From: Anaerolineae bacterium
GTDB lineage: Bacteria > Chloroflexota > Anaerolineae > Aggregatilineales > Phototrophicaceae
Reading direction: 5' to 3'
DNA: 64,000 nt
NCBI GenBank assembly: GCA_019912965.1
Contig: JAIOHM010000165.1
Span: 1-64,000, forward strand
The position numbers and the translations under genes are program-made. This document shows, piece after piece, positions 1 to 7,991 of the stretch (position 1 is its first letter; every line of letters starts with the position of its first letter). The notes beneath the pieces are model-generated. The model was given only the letters and a program-made list of their open reading frames with translations, did no database searches and had not been told where the DNA came from.

Positions 1-129
1 CGCCAATGGCTCGGTCGCTATACCCGCAAGAGTTTGTCCTTCTCGAAGCAGGATACCTATCATTCCCTCGTCACCCACTGGTTCATCATCGAGCATAATC
101 TTCGGATGCGCTCATCACGTACCTTCTGA
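1..129 (+). CDS. IS1-family transposase, C-terminal fragment (5' end outside window)
   Basis: The open frame starts before the window and ends with TGA at 127-129. The visible residues include LGRYTRKSLSFSK followed by a segment with HSLVTHWFI. This matches the C-terminal end of IS1 InsB-type DDE transposases, where an R(K)(T/S)xxFSK stretch precedes a final helix. The catalytic residues lie upstream and cannot be seen. The call rests on this motif and on an IS1-like terminal repeat 52 bases downstream. Confidence 0.6.
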   Translation, partial: RQWLGRYTRKSLSFSKQDTYHSLVTHWFIIEHNLRMRSSRTF

Positions 130-197
130 CCATTACCCACCTCAGTTTAGCACAAAATTTCTAATCAAACAATCCCCCAAAAGTTGGAGGTAATGCC
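1..197 (+). mobile_element. IS1-family insertion sequence, right end only
   Basis: The window opens inside an insertion sequence. Positions 1-129 encode the last 42 residues of an IS1-type transposase. Positions 181-197 read AAGTTGGAGGTAATGCC, close to the right terminal repeat I recall for classical IS1 (AAGTTGGAG followed by a TAATG/CATTACC end). The element therefore probably ends at about 197. The left end and target duplication lie outside the window, so completeness cannot be judged. Confidence 0.6.
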
Positions 198-242
198 TAA
201 CGATAACCTGTACCATGAACAGGGATAGGAGTTTCGGTCAAA

Positions 243-284
243 CCCTCACCCCCTAACCCCCTCTCCCTCATGGCGAGGGGGAAT
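243..284. repeat. Dispersed C-rich hairpin repeat (CCCTCACCCCCTAACC family), copy 1
   Basis: The block begins CCCTCACCCCCTAACCCC and then forms a short hairpin, CTCCCTC with GAGGGGGA around an ATGGC loop. Two related blocks occur at 881-924 and 18055-18095. It sits in the 5' region of the acetyltransferase gene. It looks like a small non-autonomous dispersed repeat. Confidence 0.6.
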
Positions 285-324
285 AAGTGAAAGCTCCGAA
301 GGATTTATAGAAGAGGTCATCAAG

Positions 325-864
325 ATGAAAACATTGATTCCGGGCGACAAGATTGTGCTGCGCCCGTACCGGATGGAAGACGCGGCGGTTATTCTACAAG
401 GGGCATCTCATCCGACGCTGCGGCGTTTAACGGGCACACAGGCAACCTTCACGCTGGAACAGACTGAAAAATATGTGGCGCGGCAGGCTGATGCAGATGA
501 CCGGGCAGGGTTCATCATCGCAGAGCCAGAAACGTTAGCTGCGTTGGGCGAGGTGGTGATTTTAGATATTGATCCTGATAACCGCTGCGCTCACATCCGC
601 ATTACGCTGTTTGATGAAATACATTTGGGGAAGGGCTATGGCACAGAAGCGATGCGACTGGCAGTGGATTACGGTTTCCGGGTGCTGAAACTACATCGAA
701 TCGGTTTGGATGTGTTCGATTTCAACCCGCGCGCGATTCGGGTTTACGAGAAAATCGGCTTCAAGCAGGAAGGCATTCAGCGGGATACGCTGTTTTATGA
801 TGGCGAATACTACAGTTCGATTCTGATGAGTATTTTAGAGGATGATTGGCGGGAGAAAAGGTGA
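325..864 (+). CDS. GNAT family N-acetyltransferase (RimJ/RimL-like)
   Basis: This 179-residue protein has the size and layout of a single-domain GNAT acetyltransferase, which moves the acetyl group of acetyl-CoA to an amino group. The acetyl-CoA pyrophosphate-binding loop is seen as LGKGYGTEAM at about residues 101-110. It is followed by the helix and strand with LKLHRIGLDV, and by NPRAIRVYEKIGFKQEG, the usual C-terminal GNAT signature. The pattern is that of the RimJ/RimL/SpeG branch, which includes ribosomal-protein, spermidine and small-molecule acetylases. The substrate cannot be told. The gene stands alone, with C-rich hairpin repeats on both sides; the downstream one may act as a terminator. 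Confidence 0.88.
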   Translation: MKTLIPGDKIVLRPYRMEDAAVILQGASHPTLRRLTGTQATFTLEQTEKYVARQADADDRAGFIIAEPETLAALGEVVILDIDPDNRCAHIRITLFDEIHLGKGYGTEAMRLAVDYGFRVLKLHRIGLDVFDFNPRAIRVYEKIGFKQEGIQRDTLFYDGEYYSSILMSILEDDWREKR

Positions 865-880
865 GTACAAGCATAAGACT

Positions 881-924
881 TTACCCCTAACCCCAGCCCT
901 TCCCCCGCACGCGAGGGAAGGGAG
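881..924. repeat. C-rich hairpin repeat, copy 2; possible terminator after the GNAT gene
   Basis: It begins ACCCCTAACCCCAGCC and contains an inverted repeat, CCCTTCCC with GGGAAGGG, around a CCGCACGCGA loop. It starts 17 bases after the stop codon of the acetyltransferase and is a relative of the blocks at 243-284 and 18055-18095. No T-run follows, so a terminator role is uncertain. Confidence 0.5.
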
Positions 925-964
925 CAAAATCAAACCCCTTAAACTCAGTTTGTCACGTAAAGCT

Positions 965-3625
965 CTATGGATAGTTTAGTATGTCCACAGAGGCTTTAGG
1001 CGTGTAATCGGCGTTCCCGAGGCCGAAGTGATGTTCCGCATTATCGAGGCTGGGGCAAGCGGGCGGGGTACAGGTAGCATCAAGGGGGAAGTCGAAAGCT
1101 GTCCAGACCAGCCAACCGAGCAAACCTTCAGACTCGGCAGCGGTGGAAACTTCCGTTAGCAAACGGGCTTGGTCTTCCGGCGACACGCGAAAGGTGCTGT
1201 AACCAAATTCTTCCAACAGAACGGGTTTATCGGTCACAGCGCGGATTTCGGCCAAACGATCACGCATCCGGGCGGCGTCTTCCCAATGATGAAAGCTGAC
1301 GAAATCGACATCAGGCGCAGTCGCCCCGGCATCATGCAGCCAACCTGCCGTAATCAGATGATTCGAATCGCGTTCGCGCACCTGTGCAGCGGTTTGTGAC
1401 AGCCAATCTAAAACTATTTGACGCGGGAATTTGCCGCCGGAGGGACTGAGCGAACCATAATCAATATCGCCTTCGTTGCGTAAGTCCCACGCGAGAATGG
1501 CGGCTTCGTCGCGGTAACGTTCGATAATAAACTGCGTCTGGGCGATGGTGTGGATAAGATTGTCATACAAAGACAGATTTTCAAGGTCGGGCAAGTCGTT
1601 GAGCGTGACGATCAGCCGAAAGCCCTGCTGGGCTGCGTTGTGGATGATGGCATCCAGACGGGCAAAGTTATCGACGATGGGAACCGCGCCATACTGTGGG
1701 CAGGTGAATAACGCTTCGTTCCACAGGAAAATCCGCAGGGTATTTAAGCCCGCGCCGCGCATCAGGGTAAATTCTGAATCGACGGTTTGCAGGTCAGCCT
1801 GCGTCAGAAAGCGCCGCCACGGATAACGCGCCGGATAATAATTGACGCCGCGCGCGACAAACGACACGCCACCCGCTGAAAATTCACCGTTTTGCAGCAC
1901 GACAAAATCCTGCACTGTGGAAGGTGCATAAGGCGAAAGCGCGGCCTGCGCAGCCTGCGCCGACTCGACTGAACAGGTTATCGACGCCGATGCGGAATCG
2001 GGATTTTCCAGCAACCACAGCACGACGGAAGCATTTTCGGGTGATTCGCCGGGGCGCGGATAAGCAGCAATCGGCGTCGCACGGGCGTTTATGGTGGTTA
2101 CATCTATGCCGATATTAGGGGCATCATCCACCAGCACGTAAACCGCACCGCGTTGGCTCAAGGCGGCCTCAATTTGGGGCAAACCGGGGGCATCGGCGCA
2201 CTGCATCGCAAACCCGGCGGCAGCATAAAAATTGGCGCGGCGGCAGCTATCTGGAAACATGCTGGCAATGATGGGTAAATCGCGGGCGGCAATGGTTTGC
2301 GGGAAGGCTGCAACCGCTTCGCTCAATCCATAACCGGAACTATGGGATGTGATATGTTCGTAGCGGGCATCTTCCGGCAGGGGTAAGGCGGCGGGATTGG
2401 CGTAGGCAGTGAGCATGAAGGGCATCACGCCAAAAGCCAATCCAACCACACCCATCGCCGCGATCATTTGCCGTGAACGGGCATCGCGGATGCGCGTCAA
2501 TCCACGCCCCAGCCCTGCCCCGGCGACGGTCAACAGGAGGGGCAACGTCACGACAAAATGGCGCGAGAGGACTTCGCGGCCCAAGACGAGGATGAGCAGG
2601 AGAGGAAGCAAGGCGGCGGATAAAAGAAGTACTGAGTACTGAGTACTGAGTGCTGAGTCACGAGTTCCGCGTTTTTGCTGATTACTAAGGGCTGAAGAAT
2701 CTTTTCTGGAAACTGGAAACCGGAAACCGGAAACTAAAAACAAGAGGCCCACGAGAGTCAGGATTACCCATGTGAATGAGCCGAAGCCGGAGAGCTGCGC
2801 CCAGAGGCGTTCCAGATTGGCTACCAGTGCAGGCTGTCCACCAGATGAGCCGCCAATCCAGCCAAAGGCGATGGCAAATAAATCGTCCCCTTTGAGCAAG
2901 AGATAGCCTAACGGTACGGCAAAACAAAGGGCAACCGTTATGCCAATCAGTCCCAAACTGATGAGGCGATGACGTATGGGTCGGTTACTAGCGAGCAGCA
3001 CAATGATGGCAACGCTAAGGGCATAGGGCGCGGCGGTGAATTTGAAGAGCATGGCAGCGGCGAGGAATAAGCCACAGAGTAGTACTGAGTACTGAGTACT
3101 GAGTACTGAGTACTGAGTAACGAGTGATGAGTAATGAGTGGTTTTTGATGAAAGCTGATTGTTGAGGGCTTTTTTCTGAAAACTGATAACTGAAAACTGA
3201 AAACTGAAGAAGATGGCGGCGGTGGCAAGTGCGCCAGCCTCGGCATCGCTAAAGGCTAATCGTTCATAAAAAAATAAGTATGGGCAGGCGATCCATAAAG
3301 CGGCGGTCAGTGCCGCGCCCAAGCCGCCAGAGAAACGCCGTGCCAGCGCCATGCCAGCGGCCATGCCCAACATAGCAACAAAAATAGTGGCAACCCGTCC
3401 GGCAAAAACCGGGGCGTGTTGAGGATAAAACGCTGCGATCAACCAGTGATTAACAATTTTGCCATCGCTAATCGCCCAGAAAGGATGCGCGTTCCAGACT
3501 TCGACGGCGCGCGTCAGGTGCAAACCTTCGTCGTTGTGCAGCGGCAGCAGTTCGAGCACATTCAGCCGTGTGCCCCACAGCACCAGCAGCGCCACCACCA
3601 TCAACAGCCCGCTTCTTATCCTCAA
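965..3625 (-). CDS. Membrane glycosyltransferase-like (PMT/GT39-type) protein fused to a GH5-like glycoside hydrolase domain
   Basis: The 886-residue protein has two halves. The first, to about residue 430, is polytopic. It starts with a transmembrane helix followed by LPLHNDEGLHLTRAVEVW, the acidic first loop seen in PMT/ArnT-type lipid-sugar glycosyltransferases (GT-C fold). The second half, from about residue 590, resembles a GH5/cellulase barrel: RGVNYYPARYPWRRF, then WDLRNEGD with the likely acid/base Glu718, FHHW, and VLLEEFGYS with the likely nucleophile Glu805 or Glu806. The hydrolase half should face outward. Four tracts of heptamer-type repeats lie in frame in the membrane half at about residues 150-180 and 300-333, adding runs such as LSTQYSV. 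The start is TTG at 3625 with AAAGGTGAT upstream; ATG at 3601 is possible. The substrate is unknown. Confidence 0.7.
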   Translation of the reverse strand: MRIRSGLLMVVALLVLWGTRLNVLELLPLHNDEGLHLTRAVEVWNAHPFWAISDGKIVNHWLIAAFYPQHAPVFAGRVATIFVAMLGMAAGMALARRFSGGLGAALTAALWIACPYLFFYERLAFSDAEAGALATAAIFFSFQFSVISFQKKALNNQLSSKTTHYSSLVTQYSVLSTQYSVLLCGLFLAAAMLFKFTAAPYALSVAIIVLLASNRPIRHRLISLGLIGITVALCFAVPLGYLLLKGDDLFAIAFGWIGGSSGGQPALVANLERLWAQLSGFGSFTWVILTLVGLLFLVSGFRFPVSRKDSSALSNQQKRGTRDSALSTQYSVLLLSAALLPLLLILVLGREVLSRHFVVTLPLLLTVAGAGLGRGLTRIRDARSRQMIAAMGVVGLAFGVMPFMLTAYANPAALPLPEDARYEHITSHSSGYGLSEAVAAFPQTIAARDLPIIASMFPDSCRRANFYAAAGFAMQCADAPGLPQIEAALSQRGAVYVLVDDAPNIGIDVTTINARATPIAAYPRPGESPENASVVLWLLENPDSASASITCSVESAQAAQAALSPYAPSTVQDFVVLQNGEFSAGGVSFVARGVNYYPARYPWRRFLTQADLQTVDSEFTLMRGAGLNTLRIFLWNEALFTCPQYGAVPIVDNFARLDAIIHNAAQQGFRLIVTLNDLPDLENLSLYDNLIHTIAQTQFIIERYRDEAAILAWDLRNEGDIDYGSLSPSGGKFPRQIVLDWLSQTAAQVRERDSNHLITAGWLHDAGATAPDVDFVSFHHWEDAARMRDRLAEIRAVTDKPVLLEEFGYSTFRVSPEDQARLLTEVSTAAESEGLLGWLVWTAFDFPLDATCTPPACPSLDNAEHHFGLGNADYTPKASVDILNYP
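2628..2736. repeat. Heptamer tandem repeats (ACTGAGT type and AACTGGAAACCGG type) inside an ORF
   Basis: Positions 2628-2666 carry repeated TACTGAG units that decay to GTGCTGAG and GTCACGAG. Positions 2706-2736 carry AACTGGAAACCGGAAACCGG units. Both lie within the glycosyltransferase-hydrolase gene and are read through on the minus strand. Seven bases is not a multiple of three, so a run translates as a seven-residue period, LSTQYSV. That frame has no stop, whereas the other strand has TGA in every turn. Confidence 0.85.
3079..3210. repeat. Heptamer tandem repeats, second and third tract inside the same ORF
   Basis: Positions 3079-3140 hold about five TACTGAG units ending in CGAGTGATGAGTAATGAGT. 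Positions 3168-3210 hold AACTGATAACTGAAAACTG units. Both are translated within the membrane half of the host gene as STQYSVL-type and FQFSVISFQ-type residues. Related tracts occur between genes at 21141-21175 and 50995-51024. Confidence 0.85.
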
Positions 3626-3675
3626 ATCACCTTTATCCTAAACAGGAATCCATTGTCTCCAAAAAAGCCGGGAAC

Positions 3676-3703
3676 AAAAAAGCCCGCAGCGCTGCGCGAG
3701 CTT
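3676..3703 (-). terminator. Rho-independent terminator after infA
   Basis: Read on the minus strand, an AAAGCTCGCGCAGC arm pairs with GCTGCGGGCTTT and is followed directly by six T residues. It starts 28 bases past the infA stop codon. Confidence 0.8.
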
Positions 3704-3730
3704 TAACATCGATGATTACTACTGGAAAAT

Positions 3731-4018
3731 CTATAAATCCATCTCTTCTTCCGGGTCGCCGCCGCCACCGCGCGCGTCTTTGTGCCGGTAGGTAATACGC
3801 CCACGTTTTGGATCATAGACGCTCATCTCCACCTTCACCCGGTCGCCCAGGAGGATACGGATATAATATTTCCGCATCTTGCCAGACAGATATGCCAGAA
3901 TACGATGCGGCTTACCATCTGGATCACGGATATCTTCCAGTTCGATCATGAACTGGGTATTCGGCAGGGCTTCTACCACCTTGCCTTCGACTTCTAATTT
4001 ATCTTCTTTCTTCGCCAT
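3731..4018 (-). CDS. infA: Translation initiation factor IF-1
   Basis: IF-1 binds the A site of the 30S subunit during initiation. The protein starts MAKKEDKLEVEGKVVEALPN and continues with the OB-fold pattern FMIELED, GKMRKYYIRILLGDRVKVEMS and RGRITYRHK. The core matches the 72-residue family. Here a Gly-rich acidic tail (GGGGDPEEEMDL) extends it to 95 residues. An upstream in-frame ATG at 4036 exists, but its first codons are the ribosome binding site itself (AGGAGG ending three bases before ATG 4018), so 4018 is chosen. The neighbour upstream is rpsU, and a strong terminator follows. The acidic tail is unusual for IF-1. Confidence 0.9.
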   Translation of the reverse strand: MAKKEDKLEVEGKVVEALPNTQFMIELEDIRDPDGKPHRILAYLSGKMRKYYIRILLGDRVKVEMSVYDPKRGRITYRHKDARGGGGDPEEEMDL

Positions 4019-4097
4019 ATACCTCCTAAACGGCAAGCCGCTGCCTCGAAAATGGGCAGCGGTTCATGCGTCGTTCATTTTTACCCTCACAGGGTGC

Positions 4098-4295
4098 TTA
4101 ACGTCCGGTCTTGCGCTGCCGACGGCGCGCCCGACGAATCGCTTTTTTCTTCTCGATACGGCGCAGTTCGCTCTTGGAAATGTGCCAGCGCTTACGACGA
4201 ACCGTGCTCAGGACGCCGCTGTTGGTGACACGCTTGCGGAAACGGCGCAGCAGGGATTCCTGTGACTCGTTCGGCTTTAATGTAACAGATGCCAT
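4098..4295 (-). CDS. rpsU: 30S ribosomal protein bS21
   Basis: The protein has 65 residues and the bS21 pattern throughout: a short N-terminal strand (MASVTLKPNESQESLLRRF), then KRVTNSGVLSTVRRKRWHISKSE and a lysine/arginine-rich end. In the family it helps base-pairing of mRNA with the 16S 3' end. GGAAGGAGGTAAGCT precedes the ATG, one of the strongest ribosome binding sites in the window. It lies 79 bases upstream of infA and probably shares its transcript. Confidence 0.93.
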   Translation of the reverse strand: MASVTLKPNESQESLLRRFRKRVTNSGVLSTVRRKRWHISKSELRRIEKKKAIRRARRRQRKTGR

Positions 4296-4382
4296 AGCTT
4301 ACCTCCTTCCTCAAGAACTCATTTTTCGACGCAAAAACGGCCAACGCCCGGCCTCGCCGAGCGCAGCCATCCTATAGCGTTC

Positions 4383-5639
4383 TTATTGTACTGCCTCAGC
4401 CGCCTCTATGCTACTCTCGGTTTCGGCTGATGCCTCGGCTGATACCTCGACTGCTGCTTCGGCTGGTGCCTCGGCTACAGCATCCGCCGCGCGGCGTTCT
4501 TGCCAGCGGGCTTTTTCTTCATCAGTCACGTCCTTCAAGCTCAGGCCGAGGCGTTGACGATCTGGCTCGATGCTGATGACACGCAGCAGCAAGTGCTGGC
4601 CTTCATGCACCAGCAGCGTCGGATCCAAGGGCTGCGGGTCGGACAATTGACTGGCGTGCAGCAGGGCTTCGATGCCCGGATCGAGGCTGACAAATGCACC
4701 AAATTGTGCCACGCGGGAAACGACCCCCTCGACCAATTGGCCGACATGGTACATTTCTTCGGCGCGCGCCCAGGGATTCTTTTGCAGCCGCTTCAGGCTC
4801 AGGCCAATGCGCTTGCCTTCGGTATCCAGCCGCAGAATATATACTTCAACTTCCTCGCCAACGTTCAGCACTTCTTTCGGGTGCTTTACACGATGCCAGG
4901 CCAGTTCGCTAATGTGGATCAGACCGTCAGCCCCGCCCAGATCGACGAATGCACCGAAATCACGCAGGCCGCTGACGACGCCCTTACGCACTTCGCCTTC
5001 CTTCAGTTCGTCCAGCAGGAGTTCCTTACGGGCTTCGCGACGGCCACGCTGGGCATCGCGCTGGCTGAAGACCAGACGGCGGCGCTTGCGGTTGACTTCA
5101 ATCACCTTCACGGTGACTTTCTTGCCCAGCAAACCCATCATGTAAGTCTTGCGGTCGTCTTCACCAATGCCGCGCGGCAGATCGATGACATGGCTAGCGG
5201 GCACAAAACCACGCAGATTGCCGAAGGGTACAATCAGACCGCCCTTGTTGGCATCTGAAACCACGCCTTCCCAAATGTCGTCGGTGGTCATCAAATTCTC
5301 GGCGATCTTCCAGTCTTCGCTCTGCTGTGCCTGGGAGACGGAAAGCACCATATTGCCTTCCTGATCTTCCATACGAACGACAATCACATCAATTTCCGCG
5401 CCAACCTGGAACGAATCGGTATTATCGAGTCCCATCCGTTCAATGTCTTTGCGCGAAACAATGCCGTCCCGCCCAAAGCCAATGTCCACGATCAGCCCCT
5501 GACTATCCACGGCCAGGATTGTCCCGGTCACGATGTCGCCGCGTTCAGGCCGTTCTTCTGCCGCGAACGAGGCTTCCAACATGGCGGCGAAGTCCATGTC
5601 CTCGCTAAACGTGGCATTCAATGAAGATTCCAACTGCAT
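4383..5639 (-). CDS. Ribosomal protein S1-like protein with four S1 domains (paralogue A)
   Basis: The protein has about 418 residues. Four S1 RNA-binding domains follow each other. The clearest signatures are RGDIVTGTILAVDSQGLIVDIG in domain 1, GVVSGLRDFGAFVDLGGADGLIHISE in domain 3 and GVVSRVAQFGAFVSLDPGIEALLH in domain 4. Domain 3 is closest to the canonical S1 consensus. The end is rich in Ala and Glu. The frame is open to 5855, but the first residues there look non-coding; MQLESSLNATFSED at 5639 is the natural start, with GGGGGA seven bases upstream. It is a tandem paralogue of the next gene. Its job is probably mRNA binding on the 30S subunit; a regulatory RNA-binding role is an alternative. 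Confidence 0.82.
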   Translation of the reverse strand: MQLESSLNATFSEDMDFAAMLEASFAAEERPERGDIVTGTILAVDSQGLIVDIGFGRDGIVSRKDIERMGLDNTDSFQVGAEIDVIVVRMEDQEGNMVLSVSQAQQSEDWKIAENLMTTDDIWEGVVSDANKGGLIVPFGNLRGFVPASHVIDLPRGIGEDDRKTYMMGLLGKKVTVKVIEVNRKRRRLVFSQRDAQRGRREARKELLLDELKEGEVRKGVVSGLRDFGAFVDLGGADGLIHISELAWHRVKHPKEVLNVGEEVEVYILRLDTEGKRIGLSLKRLQKNPWARAEEMYHVGQLVEGVVSRVAQFGAFVSLDPGIEALLHASQLSDPQPLDPTLLVHEGQHLLLRVISIEPDRQRLGLSLKDVTDEEKARWQERRAADAVAEAPAEAAVEVSAEASAETESSIEAAEAVQ

Positions 5640-5944
5640 ATAGTCCCCCACGGGTAAATTTTCTGACGATCTCAGGAAACAGGCACGATAAAACCCGGTA
5701 AGCCACGTTAAACTGGCTACCGAGCATTTGTCCATACTGAGTTTGGTAATAACCGCACGGATTAAATCGAGCGCGAAGCCCCCACAAAGTAGGGTTGCGC
5801 TTTGTCCTTCCTTAAAGATCGCTGAGATTATATTTCGTTTGTCAATTATTGACAAGGGTCAAGGCAAGGAAAGATGTGCAAAGTGCTGTGAGGAATAGTG
5901 AGGGGGCAATTGTAGGGGCGGTTTGTGAGCCGCCCCACTGTATT
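5640..5944. other. Gap between the two S1-domain genes; leader of paralogue A
   Basis: These 305 bases hold no convincing gene. Toward 5944 lies a GTAGGGGCG-type palindrome (5911-5937), which can fold downstream of the first S1 gene's stop codon. The remainder (5640-5910) is a long leader for the next gene on the minus strand. It contains the AAAGTAGGGTTGCGCTTTG hairpin-like stretch near 5785-5803. Long leaders are usual for autoregulated S1 genes, but no known riboswitch was recognised. Confidence 0.5.
5911..5937. repeat. GTAGGGGCG-type palindrome, copy 1
   Basis: TGTAGGGGCGG pairs with CCGCCCCA around a TTTGTGAG loop. It follows the stop codon of the 5945-7216 gene by seven bases and belongs to the family seen at 17687, 21384, 27239 and 55049. 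Confidence 0.7.
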
Positions 5945-7216
5945 TTAGATGGTATCTTCCGAACCAGCGGGTTCTTCTGATGTGGGTTCTTCCACTTGGG
6001 GAACTTCGTCAACCGGTGCTTCAGAAGCCACAGGTTCTTCCGCTTGGGGAACTTCATCAACGGGTGCTTCGGAAGCCACAGCTTCGCCAGCGGGCGCAGT
6101 GCCTTCTGGTGAGTCGGCGTCCGTGCCCCAACGCTGGGTGAAGCCCACACGGCGCTTCTCTGGCTCCAGATGGCTGATACGCAGGCCGAGACGGTCGCTC
6201 TTCTTGACATAGGAATAGGGTTCTTTGAGTGAACCATCTCCCATTTCGCTTAAATGCAGCAACCCTTCCAGACCGTTATCGAGCGCAATGAATGCACCGA
6301 AATCAACCACGTTGGTAACTGTGCCTTCCACCAACTGCCCTTCATGGTAACGCTTGTCGGCGTCTTCCCAGGGATCGCTCAACAAGCGCTTGCGGCTGAG
6401 CGCAATTCGGTTAGATTCGCGGTCAAGATTCAGCACATATACATCAATCTCGTCGCCAACCTTCAGCACATCGCGCGGATGATCGACGCGATGCCAAGCG
6501 AGTTCGCTCACATGGATGAGGCCATCTGCGCCACCCAAATTGACGAACGCGCCAAAGTCGCGCAAGCCTGTGACCGTACCTTTGACAATATCGCCTTCTT
6601 TGAGTTCGGCAAGCAAACGCGCCTTCTGCTGTGCGCGCCATTCTTTTTGTGCCTCACGTTCGCTGAAGATCAACCGACGACGATCCTGATCGACTTCGAT
6701 GACCTTCACGCCCAGGCCTTTACCCATCAGGTCATTCCAGATGTCCCGACGTTCGTTGGAAAGATTGACTGAAATCAGATGTGAACTGGGGATAAAACCT
6801 TCCAGTCGATTCCAGCGGACGAGGATACCACCCCGGTTATGCCCGGTGACGGAAACCTGTACCACGTCTTCGGATGTTAGCAGTTGGCGGGCTTTTTCCC
6901 AGTCATACTGCTGCAAACCCATATTGATCGAGACAATCAGGTTATCATCCTGATCGCGCGGGTTCAGCACATATACTGGCACTTCCGCGCCCACCTCCAA
7001 GCCAGCACGCACCTCCGGGTCTAACCGTTCAATATCTTGAGAAGGCACGATTCCGTCCTGCTTGGCACCCATATCAACGATGATTTCGCGGGTGTCTATT
7101 TGCAGGATGATCGCGTTGCGGATTTCACCCCGGCGCGGCGGCACATACGAAAACGACGATTCCAATAACTGCTCAAACTCACTTTTTTCTTTCTGATTAT
7201 CTTGTGGGGAACTCAT
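5945..7216 (-). CDS. Ribosomal protein S1-like protein with four S1 domains (paralogue B)
   Basis: The protein has 423 residues and four S1 domains, with RGEIRNAIILQIDTREIIVDMG first and GTVTGLRDFGAFVNLGGADGLIHVSE as the third, most canonical repeat. It aligns along its whole length with the neighbouring paralogue at 4383-5639. The tail is acidic and contains a perfect-length two-copy repeat (EAPVDEVPQ-EEPVAS) encoded by 48-base DNA units. AGGAGACGTGA precedes ATG 7216. E. coli S1 has six domains; four-domain versions are known in other phyla. Which of the two paralogues is the ribosomal one cannot be told from sequence. Confidence 0.84.
   Translation of the reverse strand: MSSPQDNQKEKSEFEQLLESSFSYVPPRRGEIRNAIILQIDTREIIVDMGAKQDGIVPSQDIERLDPEVRAGLEVGAEVPVYVLNPRDQDDNLIVSINMGLQQYDWEKARQLLTSEDVVQVSVTGHNRGGILVRWNRLEGFIPSSHLISVNLSNERRDIWNDLMGKGLGVKVIEVDQDRRRLIFSEREAQKEWRAQQKARLLAELKEGDIVKGTVTGLRDFGAFVNLGGADGLIHVSELAWHRVDHPRDVLKVGDEIDVYVLNLDRESNRIALSRKRLLSDPWEDADKRYHEGQLVEGTVTNVVDFGAFIALDNGLEGLLHLSEMGDGSLKEPYSYVKKSDRLGLRISHLEPEKRRVGFTQRWGTDADSPEGTAPAGEAVASEAPVDEVPQAEEPVASEAPVDEVPQVEEPTSEEPAGSEDTI
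5985..6080 (-). repeat. Two 48-base tandem repeats in the tail of S1 paralogue B
   Basis: Units 5985-6032 and 6033-6080 differ at only a few bases. They encode two copies of a 16-residue acidic segment containing ASEAPVDEVPQ.EEP. Confidence 0.9.
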
Positions 7217-7298
7217 TCACGTCTCCTGTCGTGTGCCGAGCATTTTTCGCCGGAATGCCCAAACCCGCCATTACGCCCAACCCAATAACAATTACGAA

Positions 7299-7814
7299 TT
7301 ACACCTCAGCAACCGGAATTTGGCTTTCGACCTTCTTCAGCCAATTGATCTCTGCCTGGCAGACAGAGAGTGCATAATCCATCACCCAGGCCTGTTTCGG
7401 ATCGGTGATGCCATTCTTCTCAGATTGCAAAGCGGTGAGCATCGCCTCGGTCTCTTCGCGTCGGTTCGCCACCAACGCCAGTACATCATGCGCCGGAAGA
7501 TTACGCGCCAGGTACAGTTTGAGCAAGAACTCCCGCCGAATCTGGTCGGCGGCAGCGGGCTGTTTCAACCAATTGCTCAGTTCCCGTTTTCCCTGGTCGG
7601 TAATGCGGTAAATCTTCTTGGAAGGCCGCCCCTGTTGCAAAACCTCCTGCACACTCAAACAGCCTTCAGCCAAGAGTTTGTGCAGGGTCGGATACAGTGT
7701 ACCGTAACTGGCCTGTGTAGCCGCCCCCAAAACGGAGTTTACCCGCTTTTTGATGTCGTAACCCGACATCGGACATTCCATTAACAACCCTAAAATTAAA
7801 TATCGGTGCGACAT
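7299..7814 (-). CDS. PadR-family transcriptional regulator
   Basis: The protein has about 171 residues. The N-terminal winged helix is typical of PadR: ILGLLMECPMSGYDIKKRV, then SYGTLYPTLHKLLAEGCL as the recognition helix region, and RPSKKIYRITDQGKRELSNWL as the wing. The C-terminal half is helical (VirR/PadR_C type) and should make the dimer. PadR proteins usually repress a neighbouring efflux or stress gene in response to small molecules. No transporter is adjacent here, so the target may be its own promoter. The start is ATG 7814; the longer frame begins with TTG at 7823. The 177 bases to the next gene upstream should hold its promoter. Confidence 0.88.
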   Translation of the reverse strand: MSHRYLILGLLMECPMSGYDIKKRVNSVLGAATQASYGTLYPTLHKLLAEGCLSVQEVLQQGRPSKKIYRITDQGKRELSNWLKQPAAADQIRREFLLKLYLARNLPAHDVLALVANRREETEAMLTALQSEKNGITDPKQAWVMDYALSVCQAEINWLKKVESQIPVAEV

Positions 7815-7991
7815 AGCTCTCAAAGATAGATAGACGACGGTCGTTCAAGTATATCCCTGAGTAATGCGCCGACGGGTTAGAAGTCGGTTGTCTCCCGGTA
7901 CGAATTGTATAACGCTGCCCAAAACGTTATAAACTTCCAACCACTGACTAAATTATAACAGAAAATTTGACAAGGCGTGTAGGGATTTAAG

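Noticed and set aside
2628..3210. Possible CRISPR array or minisatellite
   Set aside because: Units are seven bases without spacers and are read as protein; no cas gene is near.
5640..5855. N-terminal extension of the S1 paralogue A frame
   Set aside because: The residues have no S1 or other motif, while a good start with binding site is at 5639.
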